Origin: Pantoea sp. Ep11b
Lineage (GTDB): Bacteria > Pseudomonadota > Gammaproteobacteria > Enterobacterales > Enterobacteriaceae
Reading direction: 5' to 3'
DNA: 64,000 nucleotides
Assembly: GCF_040783975.1 (NCBI RefSeq)
Contig: NZ_CP160631.1
Coordinates: 1,798,001-1,862,000, forward strand
The translations under genes were made by a program, and so were the position numbers. This document shows, one piece after another, positions 17,166-26,153 of this stretch (within the stretch, counting starts at the first letter, position 1; every line of letters begins with the position of its first letter). The notes under the pieces are model-generated. The model had not been told where the DNA came from and made no database searches. It worked only from the letters and a program-made list of their open reading frames with translations.

Positions 17166-18215
17166 ATGCCAGTGTTACATAACCTCGTTTCCAATAAAGA
17201 GCTGAAGGCGCGCATGCTGGCTGAAACGGAGCCGCGCACGACAGTCTCTTTTTATAAGTATTTTCAGATCGCCGATCCTAAAGCCTTTCGCGACGCGCTT
17301 TATGTTGGTCTGACCGCGCTCAAAGTTTTTGGCCGAGTCTACGTGGCGCACGAAGGGATCAATGCGCAGATCAGCGTGCCCGCCAGTCAGTACGAAAAGA
17401 TGAAAGCGTGGCTCTATGCGTTCGACCCGGCGCTGGATAATCTGCGGATGAACATCGCCCTGGATGATGATGGGAAATCGTTCTGGGTACTGCGTCTGAA
17501 AGTGCGCGATCGCATCGTTGCCGATGGGATTGAGGATGAGACGTTTGATGCCAGCGATGTGGGCCACTACCTGAAAGCGGCCGACGTTAACGCCATGCTG
17601 GACGATCCTGACGCGCTGTTTGTGGATATGCGCAACCACTACGAATATGAAGTGGGCCGCTTCGACAACGCGCTGGAAGTGCCAGCCGATACGTTTCGCG
17701 ATCAGCTGCCGATGGCGGTTGATATGCTGAAGGATAAGAAAGACAAGAAGATCGTCATGTACTGCACCGGCGGTATCCGCTGTGAAAAGGCGAGTGCCTG
17801 GATGCGCCATAACGGCTTTGAGGATGTTTACCACATTGAAGGCGGTATTATCGAGTATGCCCGCCGTGCCCGTGAGCAGGGATTACCGGTTCGCTTCAAA
17901 GGCAAAAACTTCGTGTTCGATGAGCGTATGGGTGAGCGGATCTCCGATGATGTGCTGTCGAACTGCCATCAGTGCGGTGAACCCTGCGATACCCACGTTA
18001 ACTGCGTGAATGACGGCTGTCATCTGCTGTTTATCCAGTGTAAAGCGTGTGCAGAGAAGTTTGAAAACTGCTGTAGCCCGCTCTGTCAGGAAGAGGCAAA
18101 ACTCTCGCCGGAAGAGCAGCGTGCCCGCCGGGCAGGACGTGAGAATGGTAATAAGATTTTTAACAAGTCCCGTGGCCTGTTAAACATGACGATTCCCGCG
18201 CCGCAGAAGAAATAA
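17166..18215 (+). CDS. trhO: tRNA uridine 5-hydroxylase TrhO (rhodanese-domain, YceA)
   Basis: 349 residues from ATG 17166, with AGGAAAG upstream. Order: N-terminal acylphosphatase-like domain, central rhodanese domain with active-site loop [11 protein letters not shown], and a C-terminal Cys-rich region ([27 protein letters not shown]) likely to bind metal. It makes 5-hydroxyuridine at position 34 of certain tRNAs in an O2-dependent way. Upstream codons in the same frame (from 16977) are open but belong to the lpxL/trhO promoter region and lack family similarity. Confidence 0.95.
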   Translation: MPVLHNLVSNKELKARMLAETEPRTTVSFYKYFQIADPKAFRDALYVGLTALKVFGRVYVAHEGINAQISVPASQYEKMKAWLYAFDPALDNLRMNIALDDDGKSFWVLRLKVRDRIVADGIEDETFDASDVGHYLKAADVNAMLDDPDALFVDMRNHYEYEVGRFDNALEVPADTFRDQLPMAVDMLKDKKDKKIVMYCTGGIRCEKASAWMRHNGFEDVYHIEGGIIEYARRAREQGLPVRFKGKNFVFDERMGERISDDVLSNCHQCGEPCDTHVNCVNDGCHLLFIQCKACAEKFENCCSPLCQEEAKLSPEEQRARRAGRENGNKIFNKSRGLLNMTIPAPQKK

Positions 18216-18220
18216 GCGTG

Positions 18221-18252
18221 GCCGCCTGAAGTGCGCTTCAGGCGGCTTGCCG
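18221..18252. terminator. bidirectional-position terminator between trhO and yceI
   Basis: Perfect 11-bp stem GCCGCCTGAAG/CTTCAGGCGGC (18221-18231 and 18236-18246) with TGCG loop, 5 bases after the trhO stop. Only a short T-tract follows on the plus strand; it can also serve yceI from the other side. Confidence 0.8.
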
Positions 18253-18254
18253 TT

Positions 18255-18830
18255 TTACTGACGAATTCCTTCAACCGAGATCATCAGCTGAACCTTCTGT
18301 GAAGCAGGCCCCAGATCTTTGGTGATATTAAAATCCTTCAGGGCAATTTCGCCTTCCGCTTCAAAGCCTGCGCGATAGCCGCCCCACGGATCTTTTCCTT
18401 CGCCCAGCATTTTCGCCTCCAGCGTCACCGGTTTCGTCACGCCGTTCAGCGTCAGATCGCCGGTAATCTGCAGTTCATCGCCCTCTTTTTTCACCGCTGT
18501 CGATTTGAACGTCGCCTGCGGGTTTTTGCTGCTGTTCAGAAAGTCCGCGCTGCGCAGATGCTTGTCACGCTCGGCGTGATTGGTATCGACGCTGGCAGTA
18601 TCAATCGTCACCTCGACCTTGTCTGCCGCCGGGTTCTTCTCATCAAAGGTAAAGCGGCCATCAAAGGTTTTAAAGGTGCCATACAGCCAGCTGTAACCCA
18701 GGTGCTGAATACGGAACTGGATAAAGGCGTGCTGGCCCTCCTTGTCGATTTTATAGTCTGCCGCATGGGCGCTCAGTGAGCCAAGCAGCAGGCTGGCGCT
18801 GGTCATCGCCAGCAACGTTTTCCTGAACAT
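18255..18830 (-). CDS. yceI: periplasmic lipocalin-like protein YceI
   Basis: 191 residues from ATG 18830 (AAGGAT ribosome site); signal peptide ends at SAHA, mature start [13 protein letters not shown]. The conserved blocks [14 protein letters not shown] and [20 protein letters not shown] define the YceI family, a beta-barrel that binds isoprenoid-like lipids. In E. coli it is induced by high pH and osmotic stress. One base separates it from the upstream yceJ gene, so the pair is an operon (yceJI). Confidence 0.95.
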   Translation of the reverse strand: MFRKTLLAMTSASLLLGSLSAHAADYKIDKEGQHAFIQFRIQHLGYSWLYGTFKTFDGRFTFDEKNPAADKVEVTIDTASVDTNHAERDKHLRSADFLNSSKNPQATFKSTAVKKEGDELQITGDLTLNGVTKPVTLEAKMLGEGKDPWGGYRAGFEAEGEIALKDFNITKDLGPASQKVQLMISVEGIRQ

Positions 18831-18831
18831 A

Positions 18832-19407
18832 TTATCTATCCTTTTCAAGGGGAGTGGAGAGAGGGTAACCGGACATTCGTTTCAGGGTAATGTCGCGGTC
18901 GACGAAATGGTGTTTGAGCGCCGCGAGCCCATGCAGAACCGAAAGAATGATCACTGTCCAGGCGAGCCAGAGGTGAATATCGCCCGCCAGATCGGCCTGT
19001 TCACCTGCACCGCTGAACAGGGCGGGCAGAGTAAAGAGGTTAAAGACGGTGATGGGCTTTCCGTCCGCGGTGGAGATCAGATAGCCGCTAATCAGAATCG
19101 CCAGCAGCAGGGTGTAGAGCAGCAGGTGCGCCACCACGGCGCTGATGCGCACCAGCGGCGAATATGAGCTGAGCGGTTCTGGCGGCGGAGAAATAACGCG
19201 CCACAGCAGGCGAACAATCAGCGTCAGAAACAGGATCACGCCAATGCTTTTATGAATCTCCGGGGCGTCGTGATACCAGCTGTCGTAATAGCCAAGACCG
19301 ACCATCCATAATCCCAGCGCAAACATGGCATATATCGCCAGCGCCATTGTCCAGTGCAGCAGCACAGCAATCAGTCCGAACTGATGAGAGGTATTCCGTA
19401 TTAACAT
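18832..19407 (-). CDS. yceJ: cytochrome b561 family protein YceJ
   Basis: 191 residues from ATG 19407, chosen because it gives the family-type N-terminus [11 protein letters not shown]; the frame stays open to 19506 without similarity. Four TM helices with His residues suited to ligating two b-type haems ([30 protein letters not shown]). Probable inner-membrane electron transfer from the quinone pool; partner may be YceI. Same order as E. coli. Confidence 0.9.
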   Translation of the reverse strand: MLIRNTSHQFGLIAVLLHWTMALAIYAMFALGLWMVGLGYYDSWYHDAPEIHKSIGVILFLTLIVRLLWRVISPPPEPLSSYSPLVRISAVVAHLLLYTLLLAILISGYLISTADGKPITVFNLFTLPALFSGAGEQADLAGDIHLWLAWTVIILSVLHGLAALKHHFVDRDITLKRMSGYPLSTPLEKDR

Positions 19408-19703
19408 AATGAGGCGTTCACAGGGAAATAATATGAAATAAGCATCTACATTATGAAATATAAAAGCAATCGTCCTTACGCTTCTATAAATTCTGGCGTG
19501 GCCCAATAAATGACTGAATAAAAGTCGGGATAATGCGCAATATTATTGAATGAGAATTTTCCAGGACAGGACGCGGTCAACGAAATAGCGGGGAAATTAA
19601 CATTAAGGGCGAAACAGCCGTGCCCTTATCTGTCAGTAATAATCAGGTTTCGTCAATTTTTGTCAGCCGGAGGCGTGCGTGACGATCCCCTCCGGCTGCA
19701 ATA
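19408..19703. other. intergenic region between solA and yceJ
   Basis: About 300 bases, AT-rich near yceJ. It should hold the yceJI promoter. A hairpin CAGCCGGA/TCCGGCTG (about 19664-19671 and 19691-19698) lies just after the solA stop but lacks a T-tract. No ORF resembling the tiny E. coli yceO was found. Confidence 0.4.
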
Positions 19704-20816
19704 TCAGAAGCGGGAAAGTCGGAAGGGCGTTAAATCAAAGGAGAAGGGTTTTCCCTGAGCAAATTCCGCCGCCAGCTCGCCTAAGACGCTGGCAAATTTA
19801 AACCCGTGTCCGCTGAGACCGGTAATCACCAGCCGATCGGGTTCCCCCGGCAGGGTATCAATAATAAAATCTTCATCCGGACTGAAGTCATAGCTGCACG
19901 CTTCACCGTGCAGACAGACGCCCACTCCCGGCAAAAACTGACGCAGGAAGCTAAAGGCTTCGCTGCCATCGGAGGCGACAGTGCCAAAGGGTCTGCGATC
20001 CTCTGGCTGCTGCATCCGCTGGCCGCCATCATGACGGCCCACTTTCAGGGCGTTGTTATCTGCCGGGAAACCGTAGAACTGGCTGCCGTCGCGCATCTCC
20101 ACGGTAAAACCGGGGAACTGGTTATTTTCACTGTAGCGGCCATCGGCCTGATACCAGGCAAATACTTTGCGGGTCGGGGCGACCGGCAGATCCGGGACCA
20201 GTTTTCCGACCCAGGTGCCCGCGCTGACCAGCATTTTACGCCCCCGGTAGACACCATCCAGCGTAGTCACCTGCTGCAGGTCGCCATCGCGGCCCAGCGC
20301 GGAAACCGGGCAGTTGAACAGCTGCGCACAGCCTGCCTGTTCGGCCAGCTGGATCCAGCTGCGAACCGCCTGTTCGCATTTCAGAAAACCGGACTGCGGT
20401 TCGAATACGCCCAGATAACCCTCCGGCACGTTAATCTGCGGCCAGCGTTTGCGCACCTCATCGGGCTGCATCACCTGAATATTGAGCTGCCAGCGGGTGG
20501 CGCTGTCGATGACGTTGCGGATAAACGGCGACGCCTGCGGGGCCAGGTTTAGCACGCCACTGCGATGCATGATGCGTTCACCAGCCTGCTGCTCCAGCTC
20601 ATCCCACAGCGTCTGCGCCCGCAGCACCAGCGGAACATAGCGTTCGCCTTCGCCATAAGCGTGACGAATCAGGCGGCTCTCGCCATGATGAGTGCCCTGC
20701 TGATGGGGAGGGTGGGCACTGTCGATCATCAGCACCGATAAACCCGCCTGGGTGGCATAGTAGCCTGCCGCCGCGCCCACCGAGCCGCTGCCAACGACAA
20801 TAAGATCATAAATCAT
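19704..20816 (-). CDS. solA: N-methyl-L-tryptophan oxidase SolA
   Basis: 370 residues from ATG 20816 (a GTG three codons upstream is less likely). FAD-dependent, monomeric sarcosine-oxidase family. Rossmann motif [11 protein letters not shown] at the N-terminus; the Cys before [17 protein letters not shown] corresponds to the residue that carries covalent FAD. It demethylates N-methyl-L-tryptophan (and sarcosine poorly) with release of H2O2. High similarity to E. coli SolA over the whole length. Confidence 0.94.
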   Translation of the reverse strand: MIYDLIVVGSGSVGAAAGYYATQAGLSVLMIDSAHPPHQQGTHHGESRLIRHAYGEGERYVPLVLRAQTLWDELEQQAGERIMHRSGVLNLAPQASPFIRNVIDSATRWQLNIQVMQPDEVRKRWPQINVPEGYLGVFEPQSGFLKCEQAVRSWIQLAEQAGCAQLFNCPVSALGRDGDLQQVTTLDGVYRGRKMLVSAGTWVGKLVPDLPVAPTRKVFAWYQADGRYSENNQFPGFTVEMRDGSQFYGFPADNNALKVGRHDGGQRMQQPEDRRPFGTVASDGSEAFSFLRQFLPGVGVCLHGEACSYDFSPDEDFIIDTLPGEPDRLVITGLSGHGFKFASVLGELAAEFAQGKPFSFDLTPFRLSRF

Positions 20817-20868
20817 GATAACCACGCTCTAAGAGTCAGATAATCAAAAGCATACCAGAAACAGAAAC

Positions 20869-20893
20869 GAAAAAGGCACCCCTGAGGGTGCCT
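20869..20893 (-). terminator. Rho-independent terminator of bssS
   Basis: 8-bp stem AGGCACCC/GGGTGCCT (20874-20881 and 20886-20893), followed on the minus strand by a T-run (complement of 20869-20873). It lies 17 bases after the bssS stop. Confidence 0.88.
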
Positions 20894-20910
20894 GTCTGAT
20901 GTGGCAGAAA

Positions 20911-21162
20911 TTAATGCTTACTGAGGAGTCGCTCTATCTGTTCGGCTGATTCTATCTTGGCAATCCCCGCTTCGAGGATCGAGATAAACTGCCTTGCCAC
21001 ATCCGTTGTCAGCCAGTAGGTAGGGCCAACATCCGCTTCTTCTTCTTTTTGATCCTGCGACGACAACGAGTGCAGGCGGATCATCATGGCGTCATAACTG
21101 TCAACGGTACTGATATCCCAGCCCACCAGCGGGTGAGTCTGAATCACATCTTTTCTGTCCAT
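20911..21162 (-). CDS. bssS: biofilm regulator BssS
   Basis: 83 residues with the conserved blocks DVIQTHPLVGWDISTVDSYD and LTTDVARQFISILEAGIAKI found in E. coli BssS. BssS (YceP) is a small cytoplasmic protein that modulates biofilm formation through indole/AI-2 related signalling; molecular activity unknown. Strong AAGGAGGT ribosome site upstream. The middle segment and C-terminal tail differ from E. coli. Confidence 0.93.
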   Translation of the reverse strand: MDRKDVIQTHPLVGWDISTVDSYDAMMIRLHSLSSQDQKEEEADVGPTYWLTTDVARQFISILEAGIAKIESAEQIERLLSKH

Positions 21163-21334
21163 TATAACCTCCTTATTACTCGTTAAACGAAGTGCATGGT
21201 GAGGTTCAATGCGGCTTTTTTATTCCAGTCGGAAAACAATTATAACAGTAATCCCGGGTATCACTGTTTAAAAAGTGCCGTGAAACAGCTTCTCACAGAA
21301 CATTCGTGTTTAACAGGCCGGAGATGAAAAATAA

Positions 21335-21360
21335 AATGCCTGACGGGCAGGCATTTTTAT
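21335..21360. terminator. bidirectional terminator downstream of the 90-aa gene
   Basis: Stem AATGCCTG/CAGGCATT (about 21335-21342 and 21348-21355), loop ACGGG, with T-rich tails on both strands. Confidence 0.8.
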
Positions 21361-21404
21361 CATGATTCAATGGACAGGCAAAAAGCGGATAAGGCCAGAT
21401 CGGA

Positions 21405-21677
21405 TCAAAGCGTCGGCGTTTCCGGCACGATGCCGCCGCCACGTCTCTGAACGCTTTCTGCCAGACGGGCAAAGTGCTGCTGGAGCTGCTCATCGTGATT
21501 CTGGTTCTGGGCTTCCAGCGACAGATTATGCGCCAGCAGCTGGCTGGCCCGATCGTCAAGACAGAACATCAGACTGGAAAAGGCATTTTCCAGCACCGTC
21601 AAACGACGCTGCTGGTCGCCAATCAGTGCCAGCAACTCACCAAAGGTCATCGCCTCTTCTGGTTTATCAGTAGTCAT
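21405..21677 (-). CDS. unknown 90-aa coiled-coil protein
   Basis: Not recognised. The start at 21677 has AGGAG about 10 bases upstream; an in-frame ATG at 21716 is possible but lacks one. Residues ~10-70 are predicted amphipathic/coiled-coil by eye (TFGELLALIGDQQRRLTVLE, then SLEAQNQNHDEQLQQHFARL), with a Gly/Pro-rich tail. No TM or signal. It stands alone between bssS and dinI, where E. coli has no gene, and has its own terminator. The ELL-x-LI...VLE pattern loosely recalls the RpoS anti-adaptor IraP (also ~86 aa, N-terminal coil), but the similarity is too weak to name it. Confidence 0.65.
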   Translation of the reverse strand: MTTDKPEEAMTFGELLALIGDQQRRLTVLENAFSSLMFCLDDRASQLLAHNLSLEAQNQNHDEQLQQHFARLAESVQRRGGGIVPETPTL

Positions 21678-21778
21678 GGTGTCGCATCTCCTGTTATGCG
21701 TGACGAGCGCAAGCATAGGGCATTGATCATTCAGAGTCTAGATGCTGGGCGGGGGAAGCGCGAGAGGGGAGAAAAGAT

Positions 21779-21802
21779 AAAAAAACCGGGTGGCGACACC
21801 CG
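21779..21802 (-). terminator. Rho-independent terminator of dinI
   Basis: Stem CCGGGTG/CACCCGG (21785-21791 and 21796-21802), GCGA loop, T-run on the minus strand (complement of the A-run 21779-21784). Confidence 0.9.
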
Positions 21803-21821
21803 GAAAAAAACACAGTGGCGG

Positions 21822-22067
21822 TTAATCAGTAATGAACCAGTCGTCAGCGCTTTCCCACGTCTGCTGCAGGATCTCGCTGATCTGGTCGCGCGTCTCTTTT
21901 CCACCGCCCAGCACGCTGAGATTGTTGGTACTGGCGTAACGCACCTTGACGTGGTTGGTCGAGTCAGGGAACTGTTCATCGATGCGGCGCGACAGCTCGT
22001 CGCTTAATGCTTCGATTGCGCCAGCAGGAAGAGGTCGGGTATTTGATACGGTAATTTCAACGCGCAT
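21822..22067 (-). CDS. dinI: DNA damage-inducible protein DinI
   Basis: 81 residues, clear DinI (MRVEITVSN...; HVKVRYASTNNLSVLGG; C-terminal acidic helix QTWESADDWFITD). DinI binds RecA filaments through its acidic C-terminal helix and tunes LexA/UmuD cleavage, stabilising or limiting the SOS response. A perfect LexA operator lies 20-40 bases upstream. Confidence 0.96.
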   Translation of the reverse strand: MRVEITVSNTRPLPAGAIEALSDELSRRIDEQFPDSTNHVKVRYASTNNLSVLGGGKETRDQISEILQQTWESADDWFITD

Positions 22068-22085
22068 AACAGCCTCCGGTTAAGA

Positions 22086-22105
22086 TACTGTATATATTTA
22101 CAGTA
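22086..22105 (-). promoter_or_regulatory. LexA operator (SOS box) of dinI
   Basis: TACTGTATATATTTACAGTA: both half-sites CTGT and ACAG with the required 8-base AT-rich spacer (22088-22103), directly upstream of dinI. Matches the LexA consensus CTGT-N8-ACAG exactly. Confidence 0.95.
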
Positions 22106-22129
22106 TCCGCAGGCCGGAGGCAAGCGAAA

Positions 22130-23173
22130 TTATGCGATGCGCCAGTTCAGCGTCTCACCGGCCAGGAACGGCACCAGTGAGTGGCTGCCCAGAGCGATGG
22201 TGTCCGGCACCTGCCAGGTTTCACGCACCAGCGTAATTGTGCCTTCATTCAGCGGCAGGCCATAAAAACGCGGGCCATTCTCCGAACAGAACGCCTCAAA
22301 GTGCTCCAGCGCCCCCAGCTCTTCAAATACGGTGGCGTAGGCGGGCAGTGACGTCGGCGCATTAAATACCCCGGCACAGCCGCAGCTGGACTCTTTGAGA
22401 TGGCGCAGATGCGGCGCGGTGTCGGTGCCCAGGAAGAAGCGTGGATGGCCGCTCGCCACCACCTTGCGCAGCGCCTCCTGATGCACGTTGCGCTTGAGGA
22501 TCGGCAGGCAGTAGAGATGCGGACGGATGCCGCCCACCAGCATGTGGTTACGGTTAAACATCAGATGCTGCGGGGTAATGGTCGCCCCCAGGTTCTCATC
22601 GGCAGCGGCAACGTAGTCCGCGGCATCCTGGGTAGTAATATGCTCCATTACCACTTTCAGCGCCGGGAACTGGCGGCGCAGCGGCTCCATCACCGTTTCG
22701 ATAAAGCGCGCTTCACGATCAAAGATATCGACATGCGCCGCGGTCACCTCACCGTGCACCAGCAGCGGCATGCCCAGCGTCTGCATCCGCTCCAGCACCC
22801 GCGCAATCGAGGCGATGTCGGTCACGCCGTGGCTGGAGTTGGTGGTCGCGTGGGCCGGATAGAGTTTGGCGGCAGTGAACAGACCGGCGGTGAAACCGCG
22901 CTCAAGCTCATCCGGGTCGAGGGAGTCGGTCAGATAGCAGGTCATCAGCGGGGTAAACTTATGATCGTCGGGCAGTGCCGCCAGAATACGCTCGCGATAG
23001 GCTTCCCCCGCCGCAACGCTGGTCACAGGCGGCACCAGGTTTGGCATCACAATGGCACGACCATTTACCGCGCTGGTATAGGGCAGGACCGTTTTGAGCA
23101 TCTCATCGTCGCGCAGATGAATATGCCAGTCGTCAGGGCGACGCAGGGTAAGTTGCTGAGGGTGTGCTGTCAT
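22130..23173 (-). CDS. pyrC: dihydroorotase PyrC
   Basis: 347 residues from ATG 23173 (GGAG ribosome site; the frame is open to 23245 without similarity). Class II dihydroorotase: DDWHIHLRD gives the two metal-binding His, [11 protein letters not shown] the carboxylated Lys, then HGE, EHITT and LGTDTAPH supply the other ligands. It forms dihydroorotate from carbamoyl-aspartate in pyrimidine synthesis. The leader keeps a PurR box and the C-rich start region that in E. coli gives CTP control (see separate entries). Confidence 0.96.
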   Translation of the reverse strand: MTAHPQQLTLRRPDDWHIHLRDDEMLKTVLPYTSAVNGRAIVMPNLVPPVTSVAAGEAYRERILAALPDDHKFTPLMTCYLTDSLDPDELERGFTAGLFTAAKLYPAHATTNSSHGVTDIASIARVLERMQTLGMPLLVHGEVTAAHVDIFDREARFIETVMEPLRRQFPALKVVMEHITTQDAADYVAAADENLGATITPQHLMFNRNHMLVGGIRPHLYCLPILKRNVHQEALRKVVASGHPRFFLGTDTAPHLRHLKESSCGCAGVFNAPTSLPAYATVFEELGALEHFEAFCSENGPRFYGLPLNEGTITLVRETWQVPDTIALGSHSLVPFLAGETLNWRIA

Positions 23174-23181
23174 CAGTGAAG

Positions 23182-23232
23182 CTCCGGCAGAAGAGAAAAC
23201 AAAAGGCGTGTTTTGGCCGGGGTCTAAGCATA
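23182..23232 (-). promoter_or_regulatory. pyrC promoter -10, start-switching region and SD-sequestering hairpin
   Basis: On the minus strand a -10 box TATGCT (23227-23232) is followed by TAGA and then CCCCGGCC, so transcription can start at a C or at the G 5-9 bases downstream. The 5' CCGGC (about 23216-23220) can pair with GCCGG (23184-23188) that overlaps the GGAG ribosome site. This is the layout by which E. coli/Salmonella pyrC is repressed at high CTP: longer transcripts starting at C form the hairpin. Function here is inferred from the layout. Confidence 0.8.
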
Positions 23233-23239
23233 AGGATTC

Positions 23240-23255
23240 AGGCAACCGTTTGCAC
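23240..23255. promoter_or_regulatory. PurR operator of pyrC
   Basis: AGGCAACCGTTTGCAC matches the PurR consensus (ANGCAANCGNTTNCNT) at 15 of 16 constrained or free positions, and it lies at the -35 region of the pyrC promoter, as in E. coli. Expected effect: repression by PurR with hypoxanthine or guanine. Confidence 0.85.
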
Positions 23256-23275
23256 CTGCTTTTTATGCAGAAAAG

Positions 23276-23297
23276 AAAAACCGCGCCAGAGGCGCGG
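23276..23297 (-). terminator. Rho-independent terminator of yceB
   Basis: Stem CCGCGCC/GGCGCGG (23281-23287 and 23291-23297) with AGA loop, T-run on the minus strand. 10 bases after the yceB stop and just before the pyrC promoter. Confidence 0.88.
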
Positions 23298-23306
23298 CAT
23301 TCGGGC

Positions 23307-23870
23307 TTACTGCGTAAAAGGGATCACCAGCTCGCCAGGCTTCACTTCCAGCCCTTTCGCGAACCGCTTCGCCAGCGACTCGCCTTTGCTGCGGTCGGCG
23401 CTGAGAACGTAGGCGGGCTTCTGATCAAAATAGCTCTTCAGCGACTGATTGAGGTAGGGGGTCAGCGTCTTCATGATCGCGGCCATTTTTTCCGGTGCCA
23501 CCTGCGCATCGGTAATCTCCAGATCGCGCAGATAGATGGCACCCTGTTGCGGATCGTAGACCGGCTGAGCCCGCATCTTCAGCTGCATATCGGCCTGCTG
23601 TGGCCCGAACAGCGAGGTGACGTTGATTTTGGCACTGCCGGAGAGGGTCACTTTGCCCGGCTCTTCGCGACCAATCTGACTGCTGAGATTGTTCAGCACG
23701 ATGTGCGCGTTAACCAGTCCGGAAACGCCAATATCTTTCTCATAGTTGTTATGCTTCTGCAGCGCCTGGTTAACTTCCTGCTCGCTGATGGTGTATTGCA
23801 TCAGCTTATTACAGCCGCTCAGCAGCAGGGCGAACAGCAGGGCGGTCAGCACGAAAAAAGCCTTTTTCAT
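23307..23870 (-). CDS. yceB: lipoprotein YceB (DUF1439)
   Basis: 187 residues; lipoprotein signal with LLSGC (Cys about 20), then a single DUF1439 domain with tubular-lipid-binding-like character ([21 protein letters not shown]). Envelope lipoprotein of unknown function; placed between pyrC and grxB as in E. coli. Own terminator downstream. Confidence 0.93.
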   Translation of the reverse strand: MKKAFFVLTALLFALLLSGCNKLMQYTISEQEVNQALQKHNNYEKDIGVSGLVNAHIVLNNLSSQIGREEPGKVTLSGSAKINVTSLFGPQQADMQLKMRAQPVYDPQQGAIYLRDLEITDAQVAPEKMAAIMKTLTPYLNQSLKSYFDQKPAYVLSADRSKGESLAKRFAKGLEVKPGELVIPFTQ

Positions 23871-23983
23871 CGATCGATATCCTGAATATCAGAGCCAGTA
23901 AACAGGCCATAGCCTGCCTGAATGTAGGGCGGGTGTCATCAGGAAAGGGATGAGAAACGCCGCAGCGCCTCTCATCTGGCGGG

Positions 23984-24631
23984 TCAGTGGGCGATGGAGG
24001 AGAGCAGATTGACCTGGGTCTGTTTTGCCATGTTATCGCGATAGTCGGCGACCCGGGCGGGCCAGTCGATACCGGCTACCAGCGTCAGCGAGCGCAGCAG
24101 GGGGAAGAGGCTAAAATCGTCTTCCGATAGCTCGCCGTTGACCGCATTGGGCTGGACGATAAGCCTGTCGAGCTTGCGCAGGTCATCGCTGACATTTTTG
24201 ATCAATCCGGCCGAATGGCTCTTCAGTGCGGCAAAGTCGCCTATGCTCACCTGCTTTTTCGTGCGGAAATAGTTGCGCGCCTCTGGCGTAGCAAACTCGG
24301 CAAACGCCGCCTCTGCAATGCGTGGCAGTAGCAGCTTGTTCACATAGCTGTTCATGTGACGCAGCCAGTCGGCGATGGCCGGATTCAGCGCGCCGGTGAT
24401 CAGCGGCGCGTGATCCTGTTGATCCACGTAGTGGACAATCTCCATGCTCTCCGGCATGGCGCTGCCATCCTGCTTCTGCAGAATTGGCACCATTTTTTTG
24501 CCAACCAGACGGACTGGCGTCTCTTCATCATCGTTGAGCATCACCACCAGCTCAACCGGCACATTTTTCAGACCAAAAATCATGCGCGCTTTCACGCAGA
24601 AAGGGCAGTGGTCATAGATATAGAGCTTCAT
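23984..24631 (-). CDS. grxB: glutaredoxin 2
   Basis: 215 residues from the ATG that gives MKLYIYDHCPFCVKARMIFG (an upstream in-frame start adds 13 residues of no similarity). Thioredoxin-fold N-terminal domain with active site CPFC (Cys 9 and 12) and an all-helical GST-like C-terminal domain, the GrxB architecture. It catalyses glutathione-dependent disulfide reduction. In E. coli mdtH follows between grxB and rimJ; no such gene is present here. Confidence 0.95.
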   Translation of the reverse strand: MKLYIYDHCPFCVKARMIFGLKNVPVELVVMLNDDEETPVRLVGKKMVPILQKQDGSAMPESMEIVHYVDQQDHAPLITGALNPAIADWLRHMNSYVNKLLLPRIAEAAFAEFATPEARNYFRTKKQVSIGDFAALKSHSAGLIKNVSDDLRKLDRLIVQPNAVNGELSEDDFSLFPLLRSLTLVAGIDWPARVADYRDNMAKQTQVNLLSSIAH

Positions 24632-24906
24632 CCTGATCTCCCGTATAGCAGGTTTAGGGTTTAACAGCATGAATCAATTCATGCTGTTTTGCGGACCCAT
24701 AAAAAGTATGGAAGAGATTAGTGGACAGGGCAAACCGGGGTCGCGGGCGGCCAGCAGCGTCACCGTCGCAGGTGGCGATAACCGTGCGAAATCAACCGCT
24801 TTATGGCAGAACCGCAGTAACGTTTTACCCTAGCCCGGGTGGCGGTTATAGTGAAGGCCGGGTAATGACGGCTCATCTCTATCAGCCATTGATTTCAGGA
24901 GTCAGG

Positions 24907-25500
24907 ATGTTTGGCTATCGTTCTGCCGCGCCCAGGGTGCGCTTAACCACCGACAGGCTGGTGGTTCGTCTGGTTCACGAACGTGATGCCTGGCGAATGG
25001 CAGATTACTATGCGGAAAACCGCCTTTTTCTCAAACCGTGGGAGCCGGTGCGCGATGACAGCCACTGCTACCCCTCTGGCTGGCAGGCGCGACTCGGCCT
25101 CATTACTGACCTGCATAAACAGGGGTCGGCCTTCTATTTCATTCTGATGGACAGCGAAGAAACCGAAGTGCGGGGCGTGGCGAACTTCAGCAACGTGCTG
25201 CGCGGCTCCTTTCACGCCTGTTACCTTGGCTATTCACTGGGTGAAAAGTGGCAGGGCCAGGGACTGATGTTCGAAGCACTGCAGGCGGCTATCCGCTATA
25301 TGCAGCGCCAGCAGCATATGCATCGCATCATGGCCAACTACATGCCACACAATCAGCGCAGCGGCGATCTGCTGGCGCGGCTCGGGTTTGAAAAAGAGGG
25401 CTACGCGAAAGATTATCTTCTGATCGACGGGCGCTGGCAGGATCACGTACTGACGGCGTTAACCCAGCAGGAATGGACGCCTGACCGGCGTGGACACTAA
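24907..25500 (+). CDS. rimJ: ribosomal protein S5 N-alanine acetyltransferase RimJ
   Basis: 197 residues from ATG 24907 (AGGAGTCAGG upstream), giving [13 protein letters not shown] as in E. coli. GNAT fold: [15 protein letters not shown] is the acetyl-CoA-binding Q/RxxGxG/A segment, [22 protein letters not shown] the C-terminal half. It acetylates the N-terminal Ala of S5 and affects ribosome assembly. The frame is open upstream to 24721, but that part looks like promoter DNA. The yceH start follows within 14 bases. Confidence 0.95.
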   Translation: MFGYRSAAPRVRLTTDRLVVRLVHERDAWRMADYYAENRLFLKPWEPVRDDSHCYPSGWQARLGLITDLHKQGSAFYFILMDSEETEVRGVANFSNVLRGSFHACYLGYSLGEKWQGQGLMFEALQAAIRYMQRQQHMHRIMANYMPHNQRSGDLLARLGFEKEGYAKDYLLIDGRWQDHVLTALTQQEWTPDRRGH

Positions 25501-25513
25501 TGAGGATGCGAAC

Positions 25514-26152
25514 ATGAAGATGGCTTTATCGGCACAGGCGCTGCGGGTGCTGGGCTGCCTGCTGGAGAAGCAGGTCACCACGCCGGAGCAGTATCCGCTG
25601 TCACTGAATGGAGTAGTGGTGGCCTGCAACCAGAAATCGAATCGCGAGCCGGTAATGGAGCTAAGCGAGAGTGAGGTGCAGGATCAGCTCGATCAGCTGG
25701 AGAAGCGACATCTGATCACCGCCAGCAGTGGCGGCGGGCAGCGGGTCATGAAGTATGGGCAGCGTTTCTGCAACTCCGCCTTTGGCGCGCTGAAGCTGAA
25801 CAGCGCCGAAGTCGCCATCCTCACGCTGCTTTTGCTGCGCGGGCCGCAGACGCCAGGTGAGCTGCGCACCCGCAGCGGACGGCTGCATGACTTCAGTGAT
25901 GTCAGCGAAGTTGAACAGACGCTGGAGGCGCTGATGCAGCGCGACGACAGTGCGCAGGTGATGAGGCTGGCGCGCGAGCCGGGCAAGCGCGAAAGCCGCT
26001 TTATGCATCTGCTGGGTGACGAGAGTGAGACGCCCCCGTCTGCAGCGTCAGCGGAGATACAGGACGATCTGGCGGCGCGCGTTGCCACGCTGGAAACCCA
26101 GGTCGCCCGGCTTCAGGCCCGGCTTGATCAACTGCTGTCACCGGAGAGCTGA
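25514..26152 (+). CDS. yceH: DUF480 protein YceH
   Basis: 212 residues from ATG 25514, with GAGGA upstream. Two winged-helix-like repeats ([40 protein letters not shown]) and a C-terminal coiled coil ([19 protein letters not shown]). Function unknown in E. coli; the fold suggests DNA or protein binding. It ends one base before mviM, so the two are translated together. Confidence 0.92.
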   Translation: MKMALSAQALRVLGCLLEKQVTTPEQYPLSLNGVVVACNQKSNREPVMELSESEVQDQLDQLEKRHLITASSGGGQRVMKYGQRFCNSAFGALKLNSAEVAILTLLLLRGPQTPGELRTRSGRLHDFSDVSEVEQTLEALMQRDDSAQVMRLAREPGKRESRFMHLLGDESETPPSAASAEIQDDLAARVATLETQVARLQARLDQLLSPES

Positions 26153-26153
26153 G

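Noticed and set aside
24721..24906. N-terminal extension of rimJ
   Set aside because: Family start is MFGYRS at 24907 with a clear ribosome site; the added segment has no similarity.
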